Of a stretch of 64,000 nucleotides of DNA, positions 30,409 to 39,385 are shown one piece after another. The notes beneath the pieces are model-generated. The model saw only the letters and a program-made list of their open reading frames with translations, did no database searches and had not been told where the DNA came from. A program made the translations under genes and the position numbers. This DNA is from Nemertoderma westbladi (lineage: Eukaryota; Xenacoelomorpha; Nemertodermatida; Nemertodermatidae), in contig JAUCBJ010003834.1 in assembly GCA_032718475.1 (NCBI GenBank), forward strand, positions 1 through 64,000, given 5' to 3'. Each line of letters starts with the position of its first letter. The stretch's first letter is position 1.

Positions 30409-32943
30409 CTATCTGTTCCTCCTGACGTCCTCTTCCCTGGCCCGTTTCTTGGTTATCACCGTTCCTCTGGCATCATCCGCTTTCTGCTTTCGGACCTTCG
30501 CCGCCACTTCCTTGCTAATCCCGGTCGTTGGCTCCTTGGGCGCTGGTGTTATTAGTGCCCGATATCGCTTCGCCGGTGGCCCCTCAGAATGGCCCGGTTG
30601 TCTCCCTCGAGTGGCGTCCCATAGGATCATTTTCATTGCCTTTGGTACGTGTTCCGCCAAGAAATCCCTAAACTCCCTCCGGTTCTCTGGTGTCCACCTG
30701 TCCAGGTACCGTTGCGTGTTCATAACTCCGGCGAACGACGCCGCCGTTGCTACCTCTTGATAGGTAAACGGTAACCTTCGCTTTATGATTTCCATGTGGG
30801 TCTCCTGGTTTATGAGGAAGAAACCCCACTTGAATTCTTGGGCCTTCATGCGCTGGCGCGTCATGGCCCCGACGTCCGCCCACTCCTCGAATCTCGTGAA
30901 CTTCTCCTCGTCGCTCATCCAGTCGCACTCGCGCCCGTAGTGTCCCCGAAAGTGGCACTTTGGACATCGGTTATGCAACCGTGGACACGCCCCCATCCTG
31001 TGGCTTGGTTCTCTACAGTAGAGACAAAAGGTTCCCCGTTGGAACCGGTATAGGCAGCTGCTTTCCTGATGGGTCTGTCTCCCACAGTAGTCGCAGCCGA
31101 GTACCAATGTCTCCCGTCCCACCTCGTCTTTCGTCCCGAGCGATCTCCGCGGTCTGTGGAGTCGCTGGTAGGCGAACTTCTCTACGTTGGTCTCCCTGTT
31201 TACGTCGATCTCTCCGCCCCTCTCGGGCATCGTCTCCCCGAATACTATCCGTGGTGCCGTCCCCGGTTGCTCGCCCAACCTGATGGTGCTCCCCGCGAAA
31301 TCCATCGCCGGCTCCTCGTGCACCCAGGTCCGCTTGCCGGATCTGTTCCAGAAGGCCCTCGCCCCACTGGCCGTCACCACCCTTCCGCCAACCCAGTCCG
31401 TGTCCGAGTGGCCTATCCTTTCGATGGGCGGCATCTCTCCGAACTCGTCGCCGTCGTCTTCCTCTTCTGGTAGTGTTTCCAACCCCGGTATCCCGATGGA
31501 TCCACTATGTCCCTTCCCGCCTTGGCTCTCGCCCGTAGCTCTCCATCCCTCTAGCTCCCTTAGCTTCCTTGGCGGTTGGTCGCCCTCGGCGCCCGCTGGT
31601 ATGGGCATCGTTTGCAACCCCGACGTCGACTGTTTCGGCGATCCCACCGTCCATCCCAATTCTCGCCCTAGAGACTCCCCCGAACTCCCTGACGAAGTCC
31701 AATGAAGTTCGTCTAGGCCCGCCTGTTCCTCGAAGCCGTAACTCTGTGCCCTGGCCTCCTCTTCCCTCTCCTCTGCTTCTATCCTCTCCCGTCTAGCGAC
31801 TTCTTCCAGTCGCTTTGCTTCTCGTCTGTCCGCCTCTAGCTGCTCCCATCTCTGATACGGTGTATCTGTCTCCCCGTCTACCAGATGTCGGCTGTTGTAG
31901 TACACCGACTCGCCCTTCAGCCCCGGGTGGTCTACCAGACCGTCAAAGGCCACTTTAAAGGCTCTCCTGTAGCTTAGGGGTGATCCCGATAACAGAAATG
32001 CCCCTGGTTCCCTCTCGATAACCACGGTCATGAATAAGTTAAGCAAACTTATCATCATCCAGTCCTCCTGCAGGATATATCGCTTCTGATATACCTTTAT
32101 CGCTCCCCTGCGGAACTGATATACCTCCTGCTTTCCCGGTCTCGCTCCCCACTTCAGCGAGTTCGCTAGTTCTGCCCCGTATTCTTCCCTAAACTTTCCC
32201 CAGTCCATCGGTTTGTGGCATACGAGCCCCAATAATTGGCCCATCGCCACAGCCCCGCATTGGCCTGTGTTTTCGACTACCCCCAATCCATCCGGTGCCG
32301 TCATAGCCATAAAGACTTTCTGCATATCCAGGAGGTTGGTGGCGTCCGGACCGATGATCCTCTCCGCGTCCTCGCGAATCGCCGATCCCACCTTCGTCGT
32401 CGACTTCTCCCTTACTAAGACTTGTACCGCTTTCGGTAATCGGTCTAGTTTCGGCCCGTCCTTCTTCCCATACGTCCCTAGGTCGAATAAGAAGATGTCC
32501 CCATTTGGCGCGGCCAAATGTAGGAGTATGGTCCTGGCCGACCCTGCCGTTCCTCGTCTTGAACCCGCTTCGTCTTCCACGGTTCCCTCGTCATCTAGGA
32601 TCATATATCCTCCCCTGTTGACGGACTCTATGAACCTCTTCCAGTCCTTCCTCGGTGATTCCCTCGGATACTTCGGAATCCCGAACTTCGCCTCGTCCCC
32701 TTTCACCACGTAGTGGAAGTGTTGGAAGATCGCGTTGTCCAGCGACGGCGTTCCGTAGGTCCCGACCAGCCGCTGCTCGTGCATCTCCCGGAAGTGGTCC
32801 TGCAGCGCTCGTGCCGCGTGACCCCTTTCCAACTTCTCGTAGTATCCTCTCGTCTTCTCCTCCGGGTGTCTTTCGGTGAAATCCACCAGTATTTCTTTTC
32901 CTCCTGACTCCGCCTTCCTCTTCCTGATCAACTTACTCGCCAT
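30409..32943 (-). CDS. Extra BEL ORF: exonuclease-like domain plus three zinc knuckles
   Basis: 844 residues from the ATG at 32,943 (the frame is open three codons further at a GTG). Residues about 105-290 resemble the DEDD 3'-5' exonuclease fold. A DxE-type motif is at Asp117/Glu119 (YMILDDEGT), followed by the ILLHLAAPNGDIFLFDLG strands and KVGSAIREDAERI with Asp192. An ARP-KQEVYQFRRGAIKVY helix then has Tyr274, but the expected Asp four residues later is Arg278. Residues about 370-395 are a charged helix. Residues 617-673 hold three CX2CX4HX4C knuckles. The C-terminus is basic. It lies downstream of pol, where some retroelements carry env, but has no signal peptide or membrane segment. The role is unknown, perhaps nucleic-acid processing; activity is doubtful given the missing Asp. 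Confidence 0.75.
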   Translation of the reverse strand: MASKLIRKRKAESGGKEILVDFTERHPEEKTRGYYEKLERGHAARALQDHFREMHEQRLVGTYGTPSLDNAIFQHFHYVVKGDEAKFGIPKYPRESPRKDWKRFIESVNRGGYMILDDEGTVEDEAGSRRGTAGSARTILLHLAAPNGDIFLFDLGTYGKKDGPKLDRLPKAVQVLVREKSTTKVGSAIREDAERIIGPDATNLLDMQKVFMAMTAPDGLGVVENTGQCGAVAMGQLLGLVCHKPMDWGKFREEYGAELANSLKWGARPGKQEVYQFRRGAIKVYQKRYILQEDWMMISLLNLFMTVVIEREPGAFLLSGSPLSYRRAFKVAFDGLVDHPGLKGESVYYNSRHLVDGETDTPYQRWEQLEADRREAKRLEEVARRERIEAEEREEEARAQSYGFEEQAGLDELHWTSSGSSGESLGRELGWTVGSPKQSTSGLQTMPIPAGAEGDQPPRKLRELEGWRATGESQGGKGHSGSIGIPGLETLPEEEDDGDEFGEMPPIERIGHSDTDWVGGRVVTASGARAFWNRSGKRTWVHEEPAMDFAGSTIRLGEQPGTAPRIVFGETMPERGGEIDVNRETNVEKFAYQRLHRPRRSLGTKDEVGRETLVLGCDYCGRQTHQESSCLYRFQRGTFCLYCREPSHRMGACPRLHNRCPKCHFRGHYGRECDWMSDEEKFTRFEEWADVGAMTRQRMKAQEFKWGFFLINQETHMEIIKRRLPFTYQEVATAASFAGVMNTQRYLDRWTPENRREFRDFLAEHVPKAMKMILWDATRGRQPGHSEGPPAKRYRALITPAPKEPTTGISKEVAAKVRKQKADDARGTVITKKRAREEDVRRNR

Positions 32944-34217
32944 TCCGAACACTACACTCGCTCACCTGCAGGGTGGTGCCTTACCAAGGCGCAATACAGA
33001 TGAGTGATGTATTAAGATATTTCGTACGGTTCGATAATGGCCTACTTTCTACTTAATTGCGCCTTTTAGCCTAAATTTAACCTAATTAATTTTGAAGCTA
33101 GTAAATGAGTAAATTACAATTTCTGTCCGTTACTTTTATTATGTTCTAGAACGACTTCCCTTGTGTTGCCACTATTTCTAACTTTCAGCCCTATTCTATT
33201 TATTTTAATTCTACTGTCCTACTACCTATTACTGCCTATGGATTATTCTATTCTCTAATCCATATTCTGGCCTACTTTGTGGGCCTATGCAGTACAGCAG
33301 TATACGTCGTGTGGCCACACGATTTACCCAGCTGTACTCATATGCCCCCCTCTCGCTACTAACTCTACTTACTGCTAACTAATATCTATATCCTATTTAC
33401 CCCTTTTACCTCTTACTCTCTCTCTTCTAACTAATGGTACTGCATACCCTCTAACTCTAACTAACGGTACTACGTACCTACTAACTCTAACTCTAACTAG
33501 CGGTACTACGTACCCTCTAACTCTAACTCTAACTAGCGGTACTACGTACCCTCTAACTCTAACTCTAACTGGCGGTACTACGTACCCTCTAACTCTAACT
33601 TTAACTAGCGGTACTACGTACCCTCTAACTCTAGGTACTACGTACCTACTAACTCTCTAACTCTAGGTACTACGTACCTACTAACTAACTAACTCTAGGT
33701 ACTACGTACCTACTAACTCTCTAACTCTAGGCACTACGTACCTACTAACTCTCTAACTCTAGGCACTACGTACCTACTAACTAACTAACTCTAGGTACTA
33801 CGTACCTACTAACTCTCTAACTCTAGGCACTACGTACCTACTAACTCTCTAACTCTAGGCACTACGTACCTACTAACTAACTAACTCTAGGTACTACGTA
33901 CCTACTAACTCTCTAACTCTAGGCACTACGTACCTACTAACTCTCTAACTCTAGGCACTACGTACCTACTAACTAACTAACTCTAGGTACTACGTACCTA
34001 CTAACTCTCTAACTCTAGGCACTACGTACCTACTAACTAACTAACTCTAGGTACTACGTACCTACTAACTAACCAACTCTAGGCACTACGTACCTACTAA
34101 CTAACTAACTATTTTCTATTTTATTTTATTTTATTTGTGTGGGAAGGGCGTCTCGCCCTCAATCCCACCCCCCTCAGTCCAAAACTTGGACGACTAAACT
34201 CCGCACTAACTCCACTT
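32944..34217 (-). other. Outer element, spacer between pol and extra ORF
   Basis: Non-coding, AT-rich near 33,000-33,400, then occupied mostly by a 32-bp minisatellite. The long spacer suggests the extra ORF is translated from its own (perhaps spliced) RNA. No splice signals were checked computationally. Confidence 0.6.
33440..34110. repeat. 32-bp minisatellite with a 96-bp higher-order unit
   Basis: The unit contains GGYACTACGTACCTACTAAC; the GGTACTACGTACC core is nearly palindromic. About 20 copies are present. From about 33,680 three successive variants (CTCTCTAAC, CTCTCTAAC, TAACTAAC) recur as a 96-bp triplet. Earlier copies are longer and less regular. Confidence 0.9.
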
Positions 34218-37200
34218 CTAAGGTGCCCCTTCTAGAAGACAGCATTTGCCTACCGCTCTCCTGTAGGTTTTTCTGTCCTTCGCACCTATCTTCCCACCTA
34301 TTCGCACTTCTACCGATCGGACTCTTCCGTCCTCATCGGAGTAGGTGCCTACAACTCTCGCCAACCGCCACTGGTTGTTGATGATAGTATCATCCGTAAC
34401 GATTACGAGATCTCCTTCTCTTAACTCCCTGTTCGGTTTCCTCCACTTGCTTCGCTTATGGAGCGTGGGTAGGTATTCTTCTACCCACCTCCTCCAATAC
34501 TCTGCGCTTATTGCTTTAGCGACTTTCCAACTCTGGCGGGAATGTATATCATCTGGGTCTACACCCCGCATATCGATGGTCGCTGGCCTTTCCATCAGAA
34601 AATGGCTAGGCGTCAACACGTCTAATGACTCAGGGTCATCATTCTCCGGGTATAGCGGTCTGCTATTAATGATCCCCTCGCACTTCGCAAGTACTGTCCG
34701 TAAGACGTCTTCAGTGACCATGTGGGTGTTCATTAACTTCGTCATTAGATGCTTTGAACTGCCCACCAGTCTCTCGACGCATCCTAGTGTATGTGGTGCA
34801 TACGGCGTCCTTCTCTCCCACTTTACTTGTCGTCTTCTCATGGCCGCCCTGACTTCTTCTCCTTCTAAGATGTCCAAGGCTTCTGCCATCTCACTCTCTG
34901 CGCCCACAAAGTTGGTGCCGTTGTCGCTGTATATCACTGCGATCGTCCCACCTTTGCGGTCCCTAAACCTTTCTAAGGCGTTAATGAATGCTGATGCGGT
35001 TGCATCTTGGGCGAGTTCTATCCCTACCGCCCGCGTATTGTTGCATACGAAGATAATACTGTAGCGTTTCTCCGTGTGTCGCATCACCTTGATCTTTATC
35101 GGCCCGAACATGTCCACACCACAATGCGTAAATGGCGGGTCGTGCTGTCTTACCCTACTCGCCGGTAGTGGCGCCATCTCCTGTATGGCTCGCTCCTTCT
35201 TCGCCTGTCGGCAAGTCTGGCACTGCCCCACTACCGCTTTAACCTTCTTCCTTAATTGTTTGACCCAATAGGTCCTCCTTATCTCTGTGAGGGTTCTGTT
35301 GGTGCCCCCATGCAGTATCGATTTGTGGGAATCCCATATGATCTGGTGGACTATAGGCGATCCTGTGGGAATGATGATGGGTTTCGGTGGCACGACTATG
35401 CTGTTGTTATATCCCACCCTAGAATTCATTACTAGAATCCCATCCTCGTTGAGTTGTGGCGACAGCGTAATCAACTCGCTGTCCCGTCGGAGGTGCTGTT
35501 GGTTGCCGACACGTTCCACCTCGTCGCCGTAGTTCTTCCGTTGTTCATAGCGGATTATTGCCTTGGCCGCTCCTTCCAGATCTATGGTTTCCCTGGTTTT
35601 CTTCTCCTTATTAACTCCCGCGAGGAAATTCCCGAAGGCTCTCCAGTACGCCACTAGTTTCTTGGTCTTGTACCAACTAGAACTGTAGCTGAGGAGTTTG
35701 TCCGTCGGGTTATCGCGACGTTCTTGCTTTGGTTGCACGTCCCTAATCTCCCTCACCATCTGGGAGTATATCTCTTCTCCCTCCGAGTCTCCCTCTTCTC
35801 CCTCTGACACCACTTCTGAGCCCGGCTCCACCTTTCTCATTGGCGGCCAGGCCTCTTTATCGCTCAGAAATTGTGGCCCATGTTGCCACAATACTTCCTT
35901 CTTTAAGAAAGTGTGGCGTTCCACGCCCCTCGACAGCAAGTCCGCTGGGTTCTCGTCTGTTGGGCAGTAGTGCCACCTTTCCAGTTCTGTGCTCGCCCTT
36001 ATTTCGTCCACTCTATTCGCGACGAATATTGGGTATCTCGTCTTTTCGTTGTGTAGCCAACCAAGCACTACCATGGAGTCCGTCCAGTAGTGTGTCTCCA
36101 CTATGTTGGGAATAGTATCCACTAGGTAGGCTGTGGCTCTAACTCCTAGTCTCGCAGCTGTCAATTCTAACTTGGGAACAGATGCTGAATCTGGCGGCGT
36201 TGACTTAGCCTTGCTAAAGGCTAGTCTGGGCTTGTGAGCCCCCTCTCGTTGTACTAAATAGAGTGCCGCTCCGTATGCCTCTAACGACGCGTCGGAGAAC
36301 ATATGTAGGTCCAGATTCGTCATGTTCCCGTCCGGGAAATACACTCGCGGCATGTTGTATGTTCCCATCCTTTCCAAGTCTCCTGTCCATTTGCTCCACT
36401 GTTTCTTGATGTCCTCTGGTACCTCTACGTCCCACTCATCCTTCAATTTATATACTCTCTTGAGTATCTGTTTCCCCGTGACTAGTAATGGGGATGCTAG
36501 GCCTAGGGGATCGTATATCCTTGCTATATACGATACATAACCCCTCTTCGTATGGGTGTCTGCGCCCTCTTGGCTCAGCTGATACTTCAGTTCGTCTGTT
36601 CCTCTATCCCACACGATTCCCAATGCCTTTTGCTGCGATTGTGTTCTCTTATTCGCCATGTCCTGTCCTTTGGCTGTTGTAGGGTTGTCCATGGTCGATT
36701 CTGGTTTCTTGTCCTCTATTGCCTTGATAAATTCTTCTGAACTGGATTGGAATTTGGTCAGGTTGAAGCCGGATCCTTTCAGGATGTTGCGAACCTCGCG
36801 CCCTGTTTCCAGTATCTCCTCAACCGTATTTCCAGACTCCATACCGTCGTCTACGTAGAAGCCGCGTCGGATCATATCGACGGCCCTACTGCTATATCTA
36901 TCTTCCTTCCCCTTTACCGTGTCTCTTACTGCCATAGTCGTCGTAAATGAGGACGACTTGGCCCCCATGTTTTGTACTACCATCTTATATGCCGGTATTA
37001 TAGGCGGTTCTTCCTCGCCGTTATACCATAAGAAGCGTTGACTGTCGCTGTCTTCCTCTGTTACACGGACTTGGTTGAACATGCCTTCTATGTCGCACGT
37101 GAAGGCGTGTTTCCCATTCCTAAATCTAAGTAGTACTTCTATGCCCGAATTGTATATGTTTGGGCCCTCTAGTAGGTAGTCGTTTAAGCACTTTCCGTCG

Positions 37201-37226
37201 GTCTTTGCCGATGCATCGACTACCAT
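34218..37226 (-). CDS. Outer BEL pol: RT core, RNase H and integrase
   Basis: A 1,002-codon open frame that is the 3' part of pol; the ATG at 37,226 is internal to the RT and not a native start. RT shows FTCDIEGMFNQV and the catalytic YVDD at 124-127. RNase H begins LHMFSDASLEAYGAALYL near residue 305. Integrase has the HHCC finger (HKSILHGG to CQTCRQAK) and catalytic Asp705 (VDMFGP), Asp768 (YSDNGTNF) and Glu818 (VERLVG), the same spacing as in the inner element. Upstream pol is cut off by an in-frame stop near 37,300 and a frameshift near 37,370. The catalytic residues are intact but the polyprotein cannot be made as one chain from this copy. Confidence 0.9.
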   Translation of the reverse strand: MVVDASAKTDGKCLNDYLLEGPNIYNSGIEVLLRFRNGKHAFTCDIEGMFNQVRVTEEDSDSQRFLWYNGEEEPPIIPAYKMVVQNMGAKSSSFTTTMAVRDTVKGKEDRYSSRAVDMIRRGFYVDDGMESGNTVEEILETGREVRNILKGSGFNLTKFQSSSEEFIKAIEDKKPESTMDNPTTAKGQDMANKRTQSQQKALGIVWDRGTDELKYQLSQEGADTHTKRGYVSYIARIYDPLGLASPLLVTGKQILKRVYKLKDEWDVEVPEDIKKQWSKWTGDLERMGTYNMPRVYFPDGNMTNLDLHMFSDASLEAYGAALYLVQREGAHKPRLAFSKAKSTPPDSASVPKLELTAARLGVRATAYLVDTIPNIVETHYWTDSMVVLGWLHNEKTRYPIFVANRVDEIRASTELERWHYCPTDENPADLLSRGVERHTFLKKEVLWQHGPQFLSDKEAWPPMRKVEPGSEVVSEGEEGDSEGEEIYSQMVREIRDVQPKQERRDNPTDKLLSYSSSWYKTKKLVAYWRAFGNFLAGVNKEKKTRETIDLEGAAKAIIRYEQRKNYGDEVERVGNQQHLRRDSELITLSPQLNEDGILVMNSRVGYNNSIVVPPKPIIIPTGSPIVHQIIWDSHKSILHGGTNRTLTEIRRTYWVKQLRKKVKAVVGQCQTCRQAKKERAIQEMAPLPASRVRQHDPPFTHCGVDMFGPIKIKVMRHTEKRYSIIFVCNNTRAVGIELAQDATASAFINALERFRDRKGGTIAVIYSDNGTNFVGAESEMAEALDILEGEEVRAAMRRRQVKWERRTPYAPHTLGCVERLVGSSKHLMTKLMNTHMVTEDVLRTVLAKCEGIINSRPLYPENDDPESLDVLTPSHFLMERPATIDMRGVDPDDIHSRQSWKVAKAISAEYWRRWVEEYLPTLHKRSKWRKPNRELREGDLVIVTDDTIINNQWRLARVVGTYSDEDGRVRSVEVRIGGKIGAKDRKTYRRAVGKCCLLEGAP

Positions 37227-37255
37227 CCTAAGTTTACCTTTCTTTGGGTCTAAAG

Positions 37256-37744
37256 CTACGTGGAGTGGCAGGTAGTATGTCCTGTCCGTGTTCGGTTAGT
37301 CGACCGGTAACTCCACGGCCCATCCCTTCTCGACGTACTTCTTAATCGTTTTGTGAATGTACTCGTTCTTCTCGGTTCATTCTTCTTCTCGTTCTTCTCG
37401 TTCTTTAGTGTTTGTTTCAGCTTGCGGAGTCTCGTGAGTACCATCCCTCTATTATCGGGTAGCGGTATCTTCGGTAGTTTCCATACCATTCCTATTGTAT
37501 ACGTCATCGATTCCTCCACGCTTCGTAGAGCCTGTTTGTCTTCTACCGAGGTCCCGACCCCGGTCTCTTTCAGTCCCTCAAAGTCTTGTCTGAGCAGTCT
37601 TTTAAGCTGCTCCTCTGCTCCCTCATCACCCATTTCCTGCATTGTTCCTGCGAACATGCATCCTGATGTCTCCGACATCCTGAATGGTATCTTGCTCTTA
37701 ATTGGACCACTCAGCGTCCACCCGAATGGTGTTAATATGGCCAC
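37256..37744 (-). pseudogene. Outer BEL pol: protease-RT linker and RT start, frameshifted
   Basis: The frame starts with a BEL-typical block after the protease (ILTPFGWTLSGPI) and continues through a charged linker (LKRLLRQDFEGLKETG). It then runs into a Lys/Glu/Asn-rich run near 37,370 where the frame is lost. The true frame continues in another phase towards the RT, but carries a TAA near 37,300. It overlaps the protease frame by a few bases because of a further one-base shift near 37,740. Confidence 0.8.
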
Positions 37745-38139
37745 CGGGTCGCCTGCTTGTCTTCGCCGAAGACCGTTTGCATTCTTTCGTGGGCCATTGG
37801 GCAGTCCATACCTACTATGATGGATACCTTCCTAACGTCCACATCTGGGATTGAGAAGTCAACGTCGTCCAGGAATTTGTATTGCTCGACCTCGATGTTG
37901 GTTGGCCGCCTGGCATTGATGTTAATTGACTCTATTACTTGGATGGGGTCGATGGTTGCCCCATAATCGCATCCTGGTGCCACTGCTGCAATTGCGCACC
38001 GTCCTGTCCTCATCTCTATGATCTCATCTTTGCTAGAGATGGTTGTTACCGCCATTCTGCTTGGCCTTGTTCTCAATCCTATTTCTTCGGCTACCCATTC
38101 CTCGACTAATGTGAAGGCAGCTCCACTATCAACCAGCAT
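37732..38139 (-). pseudogene. Outer BEL aspartic protease
   Basis: The translation begins MLVDSGAAFTLVEEWVA, containing the DSG active-site triad of retropepsin-like proteases. It ends in KVSIIVGMDCPMAHERM, matching the usual hydrophobic-Gly second motif. It is in the same frame as the gag segment ending at 38,155, separated by a single TGA and five codons. The protease normally cuts Gag-Pol into mature proteins. A one-base shift near 37,740 separates it from the downstream pol. Confidence 0.8.
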
Positions 38140-38154
38140 TAGTGTTGTTACTGA

Positions 38155-39385
38155 TCAATTGCCCTCCCCGATCACTCGCACCGGTACTACTCCAAGTAAC
38201 ACCGTGCCTCTCTTCTTCGCCCCTACCGTGCTCGTTGCCATCGTTTGGCCTCTCCTTTGGCCAAACTTGACCGGCTTCTCTTGGCATTCCCTGGCCTTGT
38301 GTCCACTCTTCACACATCGCGAGCAGATTTTATTGCTCGACACGTAATCTATCTGGTCTTGCCTCGGTAGCGCCTGCCAGTACCTGCAGTTCATGGTTTT
38401 ATGAAGCGCATTTGCGTGTAACTGGCATTTGCTCTTTGGGTCGTAGCCCTCTTTATACAATGCATTGCGTATCGCAGTTATATTCGTACCAAAGTTCCTA
38501 CTATTCTTATTGACTGGATTTGGCCTACTGGACGTACTGGGGTTATGTTTATTCATGTTGTTATTGTTCCCCTGTCCGTTCCATGATGTTGTCTTATCTT
38601 CGTTTGCCTGTGGACTTGCAGTCCCCTGGGTCGCTGCGTATGGCAATGATTGCCTGAGCCTCGGCAATGCGTTTGATGTATTGTGCTCTGGTTTCGGCCT
38701 GTAGTGATCTGTCTTTGGTCCCTTTCCCAGGCTATCTTCGCTATAGACTGGGTCCGTTATTAGTTCAGCCTCGTAATTTAAGAAGTTTGACATTTCTTCT
38801 AAACCCGGTTCCGCACCCTTCTTGTCTCGAGTGGAGAAAGCAATTTTCCTCCACTTGTTGCGCATCCAACTCGGTAGTGCCTGCGCTATCGTGGTGATGT
38901 TATTGGACGCGTTGAGCTCGTATGGCGCGTCTAGCGTCTTCAACACGATTAGCGCCTTTTCGACTTTGTTGGCAAATGTCTTGATGCTAACGGGGTTATC
39001 CTGTAGGCCACCCGATGTTATGCCTCTCAGCGTCTGCCTGATGATCTTGGCCGGGTGCCCGTATTCCCTATCCAGTGCCCGCCATGCTGTCGTGAAGCCG
39101 CCCTCTATTCCCTGATATTGCCTCACGATGTCGTATGCTGGGCCTCCCGTGTACACTTGTAGATACTTTAGGCACTCCGCCTGCGTCAAGTTTTTTGTTA
39201 GTATTTCGTTACTATACATTCGCCGAAACTGTAAATATTCTTCCGGCCTACTCCCATCGAACTTGAATGGTTCCACGGGTGGTAACTCGATCCTCGTTTT
39301 CAAAGCATCGATCAACGTGGCCATCCCTATCGCCTGCGCTTCCAATGGATTCGACGGGTGCTGTATAGTTTCCCCTGTCTGGTGC
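38155..39385 (-). pseudogene. Outer BEL gag, C-terminal half with zinc knuckle
   Basis: The frame contains the BEL-type gag domain (FKFDGSRPEEYLQFRRMY, YDIVRQYQ, LDREYGHPAKIIRQTL) and a CCHC-type finger (CSRCVKSGHKAREC) before a TGA at 38,155. Upstream it is open without an ATG to the junction with the inner element at 39,385. The frame continues on the far side of that insertion (from 55,966), so the insertion split one ORF. Gag packages the element RNA into particles. The TGA before the protease could be a nonsense change or a read-through site; one sequence cannot decide. Confidence 0.85.
39381..39385. repeat. Target-site duplication of inner BEL element, left copy
   Basis: GGTGC, repeated at 55,966-55,970. 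The last C is ambiguous because both LTR copies are preceded by C, so the duplication is 4 or 5 bp. Confidence 0.85.

Noticed and set aside
30409-32943. Envelope gene in the outer BEL element
   Set aside because: Position fits env, but there is no signal peptide, membrane segment or glycosylation-rich ectodomain; zinc knuckles point to nucleic-acid binding.
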